The notes under the pieces: model-generated
Databases searched by the model: none
What the model was told of the DNA's origin: nothing
Seen by the model: the letters and a program-made list of their open reading frames with translations, nothing else
Assembly: GCA_021203745.1 (NCBI GenBank)
Contig: JAJQAP010000014.1
Span: 1-35,066 of the forward strand
DNA length: 35,066 bases
Source: Coprobacillus sp.
Lineage (GTDB): Bacteria; Bacillota_I; Bacilli_A; RFN20; CAG-826
Reading direction: 5' to 3'
Shown: piece after piece, positions 25,354-34,647 of the stretch
Layout of the letters: each line of letters starts with the position of its first letter
Numbering within the stretch: position 1 is the first letter of the stretch
Position numbers and translations under genes: made by a program

Positions 25354-25355
25354 CC

Positions 25356-27497
25356 ATGAAAAATTCATTTGCCACCGCCAAACTTATGGACTTGCGTCAC
25401 ATCGCTGTGATGATCTTTACTAACCTTAAAGAAAAGGAAAACTATACCTTCTACCTCAAAAAGGATGATGGAGAAAATAAGATTTTAAGAAAAGGAAGAC
25501 ATATGGCCTCTAACGGGGTCATCATCTACTACCTTAATCTAGATGAAGACTTCCAGTTTGGTCATCAGTATGAAATTAATCTCGATTCTTTCTCTCCTTT
25601 AACAATCGATGTCAGTGACGCGCCAACATTTGCTGAGTTTGACAGTATGTTTACCTATGATGGGGATGATTTAGGGGCTACTTACACTAAAGAGAAAACA
25701 GAATTTAACTTATGGGCCCCAATATCCTTAAACGTGTTTCTAAAAATAGAAAACGATAAAGGAGATTTTGACCTTATTGAAATGAAAAGAACCGATAAAG
25801 GAGTCTATAGACTTACCCTTAAAGGAGATTATCTAGGAAGAAAATACCATTATGTTGTGAATAACTACTCCTATACAAAAGAGTGTAATGATCCTTATGG
25901 AAAAGGGGTTAGTACAAACTCGCTTTATTCAGTAGTGGTAGATACAAATAAGATTGAACAAAGAAAGAAGGTAGCGCTTACCACTAAACTATCTTCCTAT
26001 ACGGAGCATATTATCTATGAAACCCATGTTAGAGACTTTACTGAGCATAAAGGAACGGATATAGTCCATAAAGGAACATATCAAGGTTTCTATGAAGAGG
26101 GGAGAAAAACCTTGCAAGGTAATCCATGTGGACTAGACTATTTAAAGTTTATTGAAGTCACAACCATTCAGCTTCAACCAATCCTCGATTACCAAACTGT
26201 GGATGACAACAATGTAGCAAATGAATATAACTGGGGTTATGACCCAATCTCTTTCTTTAGCCTTGAGGGTTCACTCTCTGAGGATCCTACAGACCCACAT
26301 CTAAGACTAACTGAAGTCAGAGAACTCGTTGATACCTATCATAAAAACGATTTAAGAGTGACACTAGATGTCGTCTATAACCATGTCTATGACTATTTAA
26401 ACTGCGACTTTGAAAAGGTCGTTCCTAACTACTTCTTTAGACGTGGTAATACCGGTTATATTAGAGCGACATCAGGTTGTGGTAATGATTTTGCCTCTGA
26501 ACGTCCAATGGCTAGAAAAGCGATAATTGACTCCCTCCTCTATCTAGTAAAAACCTTTGATTTTGATGGTTTTAGGTTTGATTTAATGGGATTACTTGAT
26601 ATTGACACTATTACACAAGCCTATAAAGAGTGCAAAAAGATTAAACCCGATATTATCTTCTATGGAGAGGGTTGGAGTATGGATCCTGATTATGGAGAGT
26701 ATAGAGCGACTATCTTAAACTCCTATAAACTCGATAATGTGGCCTTCTTTAACGATGCCTATAGGGATATTATTAAAGGACCAACCTCCGACTATAACCT
26801 TTCGATGACTGGATATGTTGGTTCTAACTCTTCTTACCTACCTAGCGTGGTGTATGCCCTTTTTGGAACATGCGTTGATATGGATGGGAATGTCAAAAGG
26901 TTTAAAGATGTAACCCAATCCCTTAATTTTGTGGAGTGTCATGATAACCACACGCTTTACGATAAACTATTTGCCTCTAATCCTGATGATGACGAAGAGA
27001 CTCTCCTTAAAAGAGTGATGCTAGCAAATACCATTGTCGATCTCTCTTATGGTATCCCATTTTTCCATATGGGAGAGGAAGTAGGATTATCTAAACACGG
27101 ACTCGGTAATACCTATAATATTGTGAAAGTGAACAATATGAACTATAAAACAGTGGATGAGCGTTTTGATATGGTGATTAAGTTTAAAACCGTCAATCAC
27201 TTAAGAAGAAACGCCAGTCCTCTCTTTAAAGAAAAAGACATGCCTAAACTCATTAAAGAGTTTGATATAAACTACGATTTATCACCATTAATTATTATCT
27301 CTTCCACTTCCAAAAAGGTTTGTCCTGAAGGAGTTAAAGAAGTAGCAATAATTATTAATAACCAGACTTATGGGACAACATTAACACTAGATGACTGGTT
27401 TATCATCTATTTCCTCAATGGAGGAATCCTTGACTACAAGCAGTGGGTAAAAGAGTTAATTATCCCCCCATTAAGTTATACAATACTATATAAGTAG
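25356..27497 (+). CDS. pulA: Type I pullulanase (GH13)
   Basis: FNLWAPISLNVFLKI; VTLDVVYNHVY; DGFRFDLMGLLD; FYGEGW; NFVECHDNHTLYDKL GH13 motifs. Confidence 0.92.
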   Translation: MKNSFATAKLMDLRHIAVMIFTNLKEKENYTFYLKKDDGENKILRKGRHMASNGVIIYYLNLDEDFQFGHQYEINLDSFSPLTIDVSDAPTFAEFDSMFTYDGDDLGATYTKEKTEFNLWAPISLNVFLKIENDKGDFDLIEMKRTDKGVYRLTLKGDYLGRKYHYVVNNYSYTKECNDPYGKGVSTNSLYSVVVDTNKIEQRKKVALTTKLSSYTEHIIYETHVRDFTEHKGTDIVHKGTYQGFYEEGRKTLQGNPCGLDYLKFIEVTTIQLQPILDYQTVDDNNVANEYNWGYDPISFFSLEGSLSEDPTDPHLRLTEVRELVDTYHKNDLRVTLDVVYNHVYDYLNCDFEKVVPNYFFRRGNTGYIRATSGCGNDFASERPMARKAIIDSLLYLVKTFDFDGFRFDLMGLLDIDTITQAYKECKKIKPDIIFYGEGWSMDPDYGEYRATILNSYKLDNVAFFNDAYRDIIKGPTSDYNLSMTGYVGSNSSYLPSVVYALFGTCVDMDGNVKRFKDVTQSLNFVECHDNHTLYDKLFASNPDDDEETLLKRVMLANTIVDLSYGIPFFHMGEEVGLSKHGLGNTYNIVKVNNMNYKTVDERFDMVIKFKTVNHLRRNASPLFKEKDMPKLIKEFDINYDLSPLIIISSTSKKVCPEGVKEVAIIINNQTYGTTLTLDDWFIIYFLNGGILDYKQWVKELIIPPLSYTILYK

Positions 27498-27504
27498 GAG
27501 TACT

Positions 27505-28290
27505 ATGCTACATTACACGAGAGCAGTTTGTAAGTTTGGTTTTCCCTTTATTGGGGGTTATTTACTCTCGATTAGACCAAGGTGTAAACACGAGGATAAA
27601 CTTAATAACGAGAAGCGTTATAAAAAGGTCCATAAACTCATTAAAAGACTCTCAAAAGACTTAAAAGTGGACTTTATTATTGAAGGAGAAGAAAACATCC
27701 CTAAGGATGGACTAGTCTTATACACTCCTAATCACTTATCTTTTTATGATCCTTTAGCGTTTCTATCCTTCTACGAGAAACCAATTACATTTGTTGCAAA
27801 AACTGAAATCTCTCATTACCCTGTCATTGGAGTGTGTGTCAATTATCTTCGCGGTTACTTTATGGATAGAGAGGATATGAAAGGTTCTTTAAAGGTCATG
27901 AATAATGTTCAGGAGAGACTAGAATCAGGAGATCAGTCTTGGTTTATCTATCCAGAAGGAAAAAGAAATAGAGATCCCCTTCATAAAATGAATGATTTCC
28001 ATTATGGGTCATATCGTAATCCAATGAGAGCGAAAGTCCCAATTGTCCCCGTTGCAATCTATGGGACCTTTAGGGTGTTAAAACTAAGACCCCAATATAA
28101 AAAATACCCGATTTTTGTGAAGTATTTAAAGCCTTTATACCCAGAGGAGTATGAAAATATGACCTCTCAAGAAGTGGCAAAATATTGTCAAGACCAGGTT
28201 CAAAAAGCACTTTCATTTGATATAAGACGAAAAGACGCCGAGTATATGAAAAGTCAATGCAAACATTACAAGACCAATTTAGTGTATTAG
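27505..28290 (+). CDS. plsC: 1-acyl-sn-glycerol-3-phosphate acyltransferase
   Basis: HX4D motif NHLSFYDPLAF; FIYPEGKRNRD; VPIVPVAIYGT. Confidence 0.85.
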   Translation: MLHYTRAVCKFGFPFIGGYLLSIRPRCKHEDKLNNEKRYKKVHKLIKRLSKDLKVDFIIEGEENIPKDGLVLYTPNHLSFYDPLAFLSFYEKPITFVAKTEISHYPVIGVCVNYLRGYFMDREDMKGSLKVMNNVQERLESGDQSWFIYPEGKRNRDPLHKMNDFHYGSYRNPMRAKVPIVPVAIYGTFRVLKLRPQYKKYPIFVKYLKPLYPEEYENMTSQEVAKYCQDQVQKALSFDIRRKDAEYMKSQCKHYKTNLVY

Positions 28291-28302
28291 AAAGGAATAG
28301 GT

Positions 28303-28467
28303 ATGGGATTAAAAGACATTAAACTCGAAGAAAGAAGTGAAGACGAACCTAAGTTCAATCGTAAGAATAAGACCGATAGAAGGATAGTTATTATGCTCGT
28401 CTCTATTTTAGCGGTCGTTATTCTCCTTCTCGTCGCGTTTGTTTTAATCTATTACCTCGTTTTATAA
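28303..28467 (+). CDS. Small single-pass membrane protein, 54 aa (not in supplied ORF track)
   Basis: ATG28303 with SD aaagga: MGLKDIKLEERSEDEPKFNRKNKTDRRIVIMLVSILAVVILLLVAFVLIYYLVL, stop 28465-28467. The next gene starts at 28468 with no gap. Confidence 0.75.
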   Translation: MGLKDIKLEERSEDEPKFNRKNKTDRRIVIMLVSILAVVILLLVAFVLIYYLVL

Positions 28468-29664
28468 ATGGCAAAAAAGAGAAAGAGTCTAGAAGGGATA
28501 CTGATTGATCCACGTCTTCCTGGAGATAAGCATTTACGGGTCGCCTATTTTTTAGGCTGTGGAATATGTGATAATCTTATCACCTTCGGAAAACAGTTAC
28601 CCGTATTAGAGGGAGAAGTTATCTTTGAAGATGAAGATATAGAAGCCCTTAGTTATTTAATAAACCGTGAAATCGATAGTGGACAAGACAGTGATTATAT
28701 CCTTCTCTTTGATGTTGATCTCTCTTTATCTAACTATAAACTCATTACAAAGAACTTCCCTTACCCAGTCGCGGATATCTCGATCCTTTTATATAACTAT
28801 TTGATGTCCACAAAGAAAAACGATGCTTATTCTCTTTTACTCATGAAGTTTTATGACATCCTTGAAGAAAGGGATAGACTAAGACATCTAAAAAGAATCC
28901 CACAAAAAGAGTTGAAAGTGGATTTTGAACAGTCGAGTGACGTTAATGACCAGATTAAAGAAGTCTTTTCAAAAAGAGAGAAGAAGTTTCAAAAAGCCCT
29001 CGATAGTGGTTTACCCATAATATCTGTTTTAGGCGCAGGTGCGACTTCTAAGCATATAGTCTCCTATCTATTAACACACTTTGAGTTCCCGTTAGAAGAG
29101 ACGTATTTCCGTCATGAGTTTGATTCTAGGCTCTCTTTAATTAATAACTACCAGTACCCTTCTTTTTATCTTCATAACGCTCTTCCGTTTACCACTAACG
29201 AATGTAAATACTACGACCAGTGCTTTGCGCCAATGTATGAGGAAATGGGTTATGCCTCTCTTTATATCGTTGTCGTTGATGCCTTCCAAGAAGACTATGA
29301 TGAAAGACTAAAAAAGTACGATAATTACATCAAATCGATTGCAAAAAGGAAAGATTATAAGATAATTCATCTTTTAGATGAAGATGAGTTTGCCCCTTCC
29401 CAACTTTCTCGTCTTCCTCGTGTTAATGAATATATTACCGATATAGGAGATTCTCTAGATAAGGAAGAAGTGCTCTCTTTTATCTTTGAGAGTATCTATG
29501 AAGATTGGAAAGAAGTAACCCTTTTATTACCATACGAAATTGATATTAACGCCTTTCGAAAAGAAAACTATGTTAAGAGTGTTGAAGAAACAAAAAACGG
29601 CCATCTCATAACCTGCCGTCTTAACCCATTAAATCAGGATAAATATAAAGATTATTTACTCTAA
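28468..29664 (+). CDS. HflX-like protein with degenerate (putatively non-functional) GTPase domain
   Basis: N-terminal HflX-like region (LLFDVDLSLSNYKLITKNFPYPVADISILLYNYL...LLLMKFYDILEERDRLRHLKR), HflX-like C-terminal domain (VTLLLPYEIDINAFRKENYVKSVEETKNGHLITCRLNPLNQDKYKDYL), G-domain-like middle with altered G1/G3/G4 motifs. Confidence 0.6.
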   Translation: MAKKRKSLEGILIDPRLPGDKHLRVAYFLGCGICDNLITFGKQLPVLEGEVIFEDEDIEALSYLINREIDSGQDSDYILLFDVDLSLSNYKLITKNFPYPVADISILLYNYLMSTKKNDAYSLLLMKFYDILEERDRLRHLKRIPQKELKVDFEQSSDVNDQIKEVFSKREKKFQKALDSGLPIISVLGAGATSKHIVSYLLTHFEFPLEETYFRHEFDSRLSLINNYQYPSFYLHNALPFTTNECKYYDQCFAPMYEEMGYASLYIVVVDAFQEDYDERLKKYDNYIKSIAKRKDYKIIHLLDEDEFAPSQLSRLPRVNEYITDIGDSLDKEEVLSFIFESIYEDWKEVTLLLPYEIDINAFRKENYVKSVEETKNGHLITCRLNPLNQDKYKDYLL

Positions 29665-30210
29665 ACTTAAGCCTCGTCGTTTGAGCTCTGCAACATACTC
29701 AGTATAAATTTGGTATGTGACCTGTTCGACGTTTTGAGTTTGAGAATTAACCACAAAATCGACTGTGGCAATTTGAGTAGGATCAAAAGCGGTTCTATCG
29801 TGGATGATCCTCTTTTTTGCGTCTTCGTTATTATCTCCTCTTATCATCATTCTTTCAAATCGTGTGGCTTCATCCGTTTGAAGAAAAAAGGTGATTATTG
29901 AAGGATCATTTAAGGCGATATAACTTCTTAAGCCTTTTGGATCAATAACCACACATTTATTTAATGAGATTCCTGATTTTGTACTTCCGTAGTAGTTATC
30001 GTTAAAGACGGTATACTCGACGAATTCATCATTAGATATCATCTGGTCAAACATCTCTCTAGTCACAAAGAAATAATCCACGCCATCGATTTCACCCACT
30101 CTCTTAGGTCTTGTCGTCGTGGTTATTACTTTTGTAATTCCATACTTAGAAGCAAGTAGTTTTGCTACTTCTGTTTTACCACTTGCACTTGCGCCTGCTA
30201 GAACAACCAT
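29656..30210 (-). CDS. gmk: Guanylate kinase
   Basis: VVLAGASASGKTEVAKLLASKYGITKVITTTTRPKRVGEIDGVDYFFVTREMFDQMISNDEFVEYTVFNDNYYGSTKSGI. Convergent with the upstream gene, 9-nt overlap. Confidence 0.85.
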   Translation of the reverse strand: MVVLAGASASGKTEVAKLLASKYGITKVITTTTRPKRVGEIDGVDYFFVTREMFDQMISNDEFVEYTVFNDNYYGSTKSGISLNKCVVIDPKGLRSYIALNDPSIITFFLQTDEATRFERMMIRGDNNEDAKKRIIHDRTAFDPTQIATVDFVVNSQTQNVEQVTYQIYTEYVAELKRRGLSLE

Positions 30211-30225
30211 TTTTAGTGTTTCTCT

Positions 30226-30244
30226 TGTATAAGAGAATTATACA
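30226..30244. promoter_or_regulatory. Inverted repeat TGTATAA-GAGAA-TTATACA overlapping the gmk -10 box
   Basis: 7-bp perfect arms. The minus-strand TATAAT (plus ATTATA, 30237-30242) lies inside it. Confidence 0.4.
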
Positions 30245-30333
30245 CATTTTTACGTTGTAAAATAAATTTTTTTTCATTTTTTAGGAAATTTTTCCTTTAA
30301 CTCGTCTACTTATAGTAATTAGGAGGAAAAAAT

Positions 30334-30657
30334 ATGATTAAAAAAAATCACACACAACTAACTAGTGATGTAAAAGAAATTGCCACTCTCTATTTCTATT
30401 ATCAGTATAAGTTAAAGCACTCTCATGGACTTGGATCCACCAACTATGAAGAGTATCAGCAGACAGTGGATCGTATCGATTTAGCTTTCTCCTATTTAGA
30501 GGAGGATGAAAAAGACATCATTAATAACGAATTCTTTTATCAATCCTCACCAGATTGGTGGGAACTTACTTACTCAAAAGCGGAGTTTAATCGTAAAAAG
30601 GATTTAGCGATGAGTAAGTTTATTAACTATTTTGTTTCAGGAGGTATGGCATGTTAA
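30334..30657 (+). CDS. Small sigma-70 region 4 / ArpU-like putative regulator heading the Tad-like operon
   Basis: 107 aa. LAFSYLEEDEKDIINNEFFYQSSPDWWELTYSKAEFNRKKDLAMSKFINYF resembles sigma-region-4-like HTH proteins. SD aggagg. Confidence 0.45.
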   Translation: MIKKNHTQLTSDVKEIATLYFYYQYKLKHSHGLGSTNYEEYQQTVDRIDLAFSYLEEDEKDIINNEFFYQSSPDWWELTYSKAEFNRKKDLAMSKFINYFVSGGMAC

Positions 30658-31829
30658 AACAAGTACTTGAAACTGCGCTTATTATTGTCTTAGCGGATTC
30701 TGCTTTTAGCCCTGATCTTCCAGGTATCGACGGTTCTTTACCCACGATTACTGATTATAACTTTTCTATGGAGGTCGCCGCGGAGACCGATTTTGGAACG
30801 TATGACTACGACTTTGATAAAACCGAGTTTACTCTCCCTATCAGTATAGGCTCAGGATATAACGACTGGACCTTTACATGCACCGCTGGAGTGTACGCCC
30901 CAAAAGATGACGGAACATATGATACTTATCCCGATAATGGAGACATGGGTACATATACTTTCACTGTTGGCAAGGATGGTAATGAAATTATGCATGGGAA
31001 AACCGAAACCTATGAGGCAAAATTTACTGTCGGTTTCTTTAAAAACAAAGATTATGAGAGAGAAATTTGGGAACACCTTTATCTCGTCTTTTTTATCGAT
31101 GGAACCGCTCCAAGCGACAAAGTAATTCCTGATGATACTCCAACATCATATACCTTCTATTCCGAGTTTATACTAAGAGGATTTGGAAAGTATAAAGTTA
31201 AAGCGGGCACTAAAGAATTCTATCCAATCGATGACCATATTGTTTTTGGAGGCACTAGAGAAAATGGTAATGTCACCGAAACAGTGGACTTTTCAAGCAC
31301 AAAAGATGCGATATGTGAAGAAAAGTATCTCAGCATAAACGATTCATTTGATATTGCCTACACCGCAACAGATAGAGAATATTCGGCTAGTCCTAACATA
31401 ATCGATGCTTGGATTTATGTCGTTGATCCTAATAACTACTTTGAGTATATGCATTCAGCTTCTGTCGATAACTTTGCTATCTCTCTAGATCACGAAAAGA
31501 AAAACTCTAATGATTATATAGATAAAGATGGAAATACCGTGCAAGTTACTGGTTCTTTCTGGGTCGGGGGAGAAACATATTGGGTTGACCCAAGTACCCT
31601 AACTATGTCTTTAAAACAGGAGACTCGTTTTTACGAGGAAACCACTAATTTCTACTTTAAAGTGGGATATTACGACTTAATTAAAGAAAACTGTGAGTTT
31701 TATTTTGTGGCAAAAGACGTCGGATACAATGAAGCCACTTACATCATACCGCTCAATTTCCTTGGTGATCATGATTACTATGGATCTTGCCTAGATAGCG
31801 ATTACTGCATGCACTACGGGAGAGGCTAA
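30651..31829 (+). CDS. Uncharacterised beta-rich protein of the Tad-like operon
   Basis: 392 aa, overlaps the upstream stop by 7 nt. Acidic, aromatic, beta-rich composition, short hydrophobic N-terminus (LETALIIVLADSAF). Confidence 0.65.
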   Translation: MLKQVLETALIIVLADSAFSPDLPGIDGSLPTITDYNFSMEVAAETDFGTYDYDFDKTEFTLPISIGSGYNDWTFTCTAGVYAPKDDGTYDTYPDNGDMGTYTFTVGKDGNEIMHGKTETYEAKFTVGFFKNKDYEREIWEHLYLVFFIDGTAPSDKVIPDDTPTSYTFYSEFILRGFGKYKVKAGTKEFYPIDDHIVFGGTRENGNVTETVDFSSTKDAICEEKYLSINDSFDIAYTATDREYSASPNIIDAWIYVVDPNNYFEYMHSASVDNFAISLDHEKKNSNDYIDKDGNTVQVTGSFWVGGETYWVDPSTLTMSLKQETRFYEETTNFYFKVGYYDLIKENCEFYFVAKDVGYNEATYIIPLNFLGDHDYYGSCLDSDYCMHYGRG

Positions 31830-31831
31830 AA

Positions 31832-32206
31832 ATGGCAAATATGTTTCTCTGCATCATGTTCGCTTGTATGTTTGCGCAGTATTTCTATATCAATTTAAAT
31901 GTGCAAATACTCAACAATGCTGTAGAGAATCTCCCTGTTGCACTTGTTTCTTCCTGTGTGGATCTTAGGTTTGATTACCCATTTTTTGATCAAACGAAAT
32001 TAGAAGAGTGTGTGGGTGAATACTATGATTACTCATTAAAGGTGGTCCATGAGGTTTCTTATAGTTATTACACAAGGACAGGAGAAATTGACCTTCCTGA
32101 TGAAAATATGGCAATGGGGGTAGATATTACCTTAACGAGTAGTTTCTCAACATTCTATACATATTCAAAGACAATGTTTTATGAAATCGTAGAGGGCTTA
32201 GCATGA
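31832..32206 (+). CDS. Small TadE/pseudopilin-like protein
   Basis: 124 aa. N-terminal hydrophobic helix (MFLCIMFACMFAQYFYINLNVQILNNAVENL) plus a short extracytoplasmic part. Next start overlaps (ATGA). Confidence 0.45.
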   Translation: MANMFLCIMFACMFAQYFYINLNVQILNNAVENLPVALVSSCVDLRFDYPFFDQTKLEECVGEYYDYSLKVVHEVSYSYYTRTGEIDLPDENMAMGVDITLTSSFSTFYTYSKTMFYEIVEGLA

Positions 32207-33267
32207 CGGATAATAAAGCGCTTGGTTATATTGAAGGTTCTTTCTTAAGGCCGATATTAAATCTAAAAGGAGTGACGGATATCTCCTTTAACGGCCACGA
32301 ACTCTTCTATATGGATAATAACAGTGGAAGGATAAAATCGGATATCCAACTTACAAGCGATGAGGCTACAGACTTTATAAGACAAATTGCTAATTTATCG
32401 AAACAGCAATTCTCTTATTCAGAACCAATTCTCGATGTCACTGTGGATCTATATAGAATAAGTGCGATTCATCATTCAATTGCCCTCTACGATGGAGAGG
32501 AGGTGACGACCTTCTCAATAAGAATCGCCAGAAAGAACCTTCAAATTGATGATAGTAGTGATTTCTTTACTAAACCTTGTCGTGATTTAATACTACACGC
32601 GCTAGAAAAGAAAATCCCTATTGTTATAGGAGGAGAAACATCATCAGGAAAAACAGAACTGCAAAAGTATCTTCTCTCTAACCTTAAACAAAGCGATAGG
32701 GCAATAGTCATTGATCAAGTGGCAGAACTAGACTACTGCCACGAATACACAAGGTGCGATCTTACCATTTGGCGGTCTAACCAAGAGAGAAAGAAGGTAA
32801 CAACAGATTACCTATTAAGTGTCTCCTTAAGAAATAATCCTGACTGGATAATTGTCGCGGAGACTCGAGGGGAAGAAGTAATCAATATCATCAATTCAGT
32901 AATGACAGGACACTCAATTATTACGACAATACACGCAACAGATGCCTACTCAATTCCAGAAAAGATTGCTCTTATGTCGATGATGAGTGATAGGAAACTA
33001 GATTATGAGAGTGTCCTAAAAGATGTCTATTACCACCTACCCCTATATGTATATGTCCAAAGGGATTTTGAAGGGGGAAGAATTAAAAGATATATCAGCT
33101 CAATAATGTACGTATTACCAAATGGGGAAAAGTACTTACTCTATGATAAAGAAAGGAACAGTCCATATCTAAAAATGAATCAAAATAATCAACTTTTAAA
33201 AGATATTACACCAAAAGACATTCATATTTACGATGCTTTTGTGGAGGAAAATCATGAAAAAAAATAA
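32203..33267 (+). CDS. CpaF/TadA-type secretion ATPase
   Basis: IPIVIGGETSSGKTELQKYLLSNL Walker A; LRNNPDWIIVAETRGEEVINIINSVMTGHSIITTIHATDAYSIPEKIALM Walker B/His box. Confidence 0.88.
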   Translation: MTDNKALGYIEGSFLRPILNLKGVTDISFNGHELFYMDNNSGRIKSDIQLTSDEATDFIRQIANLSKQQFSYSEPILDVTVDLYRISAIHHSIALYDGEEVTTFSIRIARKNLQIDDSSDFFTKPCRDLILHALEKKIPIVIGGETSSGKTELQKYLLSNLKQSDRAIVIDQVAELDYCHEYTRCDLTIWRSNQERKKVTTDYLLSVSLRNNPDWIIVAETRGEEVINIINSVMTGHSIITTIHATDAYSIPEKIALMSMMSDRKLDYESVLKDVYYHLPLYVYVQRDFEGGRIKRYISSIMYVLPNGEKYLLYDKERNSPYLKMNQNNQLLKDITPKDIHIYDAFVEENHEKK

Positions 33268-33967
33268 AAATAATAATTATGTTACATACATTTTAGTTTC
33301 TCTTCTTATTGGAATTTTATTCTATCTTTCTACCTCAATGCTTCTTGTCTCTTTAGCGGTCTTTCTAGTCTTCTTTCTTTATCTTATTCTTCGTGTGGAA
33401 CGAGTCTACAAGAAGACTCAAAAGAGAAATCAGAGAGTGGACTTTGCTTATAATCTCATCAATAACACTATTTCTTCAATCAGTGTCTATGGAAATATCA
33501 ATGAAGCAGTGGATCACGCCCTAACTACTTATGATATTTCGAAAATTAAAGAGATAGGAAATATCTCAAATATGGAAGGGCTAGATAAACTTCAATATCT
33601 ATCATCTTACTTCTCCCTTCCAATCTATGATGCATTCTTAAACATCCTTGAACTATATCAAGAAAATGGTGGAAACATCCTCGATATGAGTGAGCATCTT
33701 CTTTCAGAAACAAGACAGATTCAAAACAATCTCTTATCCACGAATACCCTTTATAGGAGTAAAGCCACAAACGTGGTGATGCTTTGGATCTTTGCCCTTA
33801 TCGTTCCTGTTTTTATCCGTTTTGCCCTTGTGGATTTCTATTCATCATTGATTAGTTCCGCAATATATGTCGCAGGCATTGTATTGACCTATGCCCTTGC
33901 CCTTATCACCATTGAAATATTCTGTAACAAATTTTCAAATCAGAGAGTTAAAGGAGTGGATTTATGA
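33254..33967 (+). CDS. TadB-like inner-membrane platform protein (T2SF domain)
   Basis: N-terminal TM pair; ELYQENGGNILDMSEHLLSETRQIQNN; C-terminal TM segments. ATG33254 with SD ggagg preferred over the track start 33233. Confidence 0.7.
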   Translation: MKKNKNNNYVTYILVSLLIGILFYLSTSMLLVSLAVFLVFFLYLILRVERVYKKTQKRNQRVDFAYNLINNTISSISVYGNINEAVDHALTTYDISKIKEIGNISNMEGLDKLQYLSSYFSLPIYDAFLNILELYQENGGNILDMSEHLLSETRQIQNNLLSTNTLYRSKATNVVMLWIFALIVPVFIRFALVDFYSSLISSAIYVAGIVLTYALALITIEIFCNKFSNQRVKGVDL

Positions 33968-34647
33968 GTAAAAAGGAAAAGAAAGAGAAAAATACTACCG
34001 AAACAAAATCTAGGTCTTCCTCAAGTAAAAATACCATTTTAATCCTTGTTTGTAATATCGCCGTCATCCTTGTAGGAGCGCTCCTCGTATATTTCTATTT
34101 CTCATACATGATTATTGTAATTTTCGTTGTTGTTCTCCTTTTGATGGACTATTACTTCTACTCCCAACGCATTAATAAGAAGAAGAGGGAGCAGGAGCAA
34201 AGGGAAGAAGAGTTTATCTCACTCATTACATATTTTAAAATCTACCTCACTAATGGAATCAATGTTTATCAGTCATTACAGCTTGCCTCTTCATTCCTCT
34301 CGGAATGGATGAAAGAACAAGTTGACCAGCTCCTACAAGAAATTGATAACGATAAAACAATAAACCCATACTTAAACTTTGCTTCCCTTTTTAGTCTTCA
34401 TCATTATGAGGATGTAATGACCGCAATATATCAGCTCGTGGATCAAGGAGGTGACCCAGCTTATATGAACAAGTTTGTTTATACCTTTGAAAAGATAGAA
34501 GAAGAAGATAACAAATATCGTCACGATAAAGACGAAAGAGGCATGAATATTGTCAGTGCCCTCCCAATTGTTGGATGTTGTCTATTTACCATCTGTCTTA
34601 CCTTTGGAATTATATCGATGTTAGGAGATTTCATGGATGTCCTCTAG
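33964..34647 (+). CDS. TadC-like platform protein (T2SF-like)
   Basis: KRE-rich loop after two TM; LITYFKIYLTNGINVYQSLQLASSF...YQLVDQGGDPAYMNKFVYTFEKIEEEDNKYRHDKDERGMNIVSALPIVGCCLFTICLTFGI. ATGA overlap. Confidence 0.65.
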   Translation: MSKKEKKEKNTTETKSRSSSSKNTILILVCNIAVILVGALLVYFYFSYMIIVIFVVVLLLMDYYFYSQRINKKKREQEQREEEFISLITYFKIYLTNGINVYQSLQLASSFLSEWMKEQVDQLLQEIDNDKTINPYLNFASLFSLHHYEDVMTAIYQLVDQGGDPAYMNKFVYTFEKIEEEDNKYRHDKDERGMNIVSALPIVGCCLFTICLTFGIISMLGDFMDVL

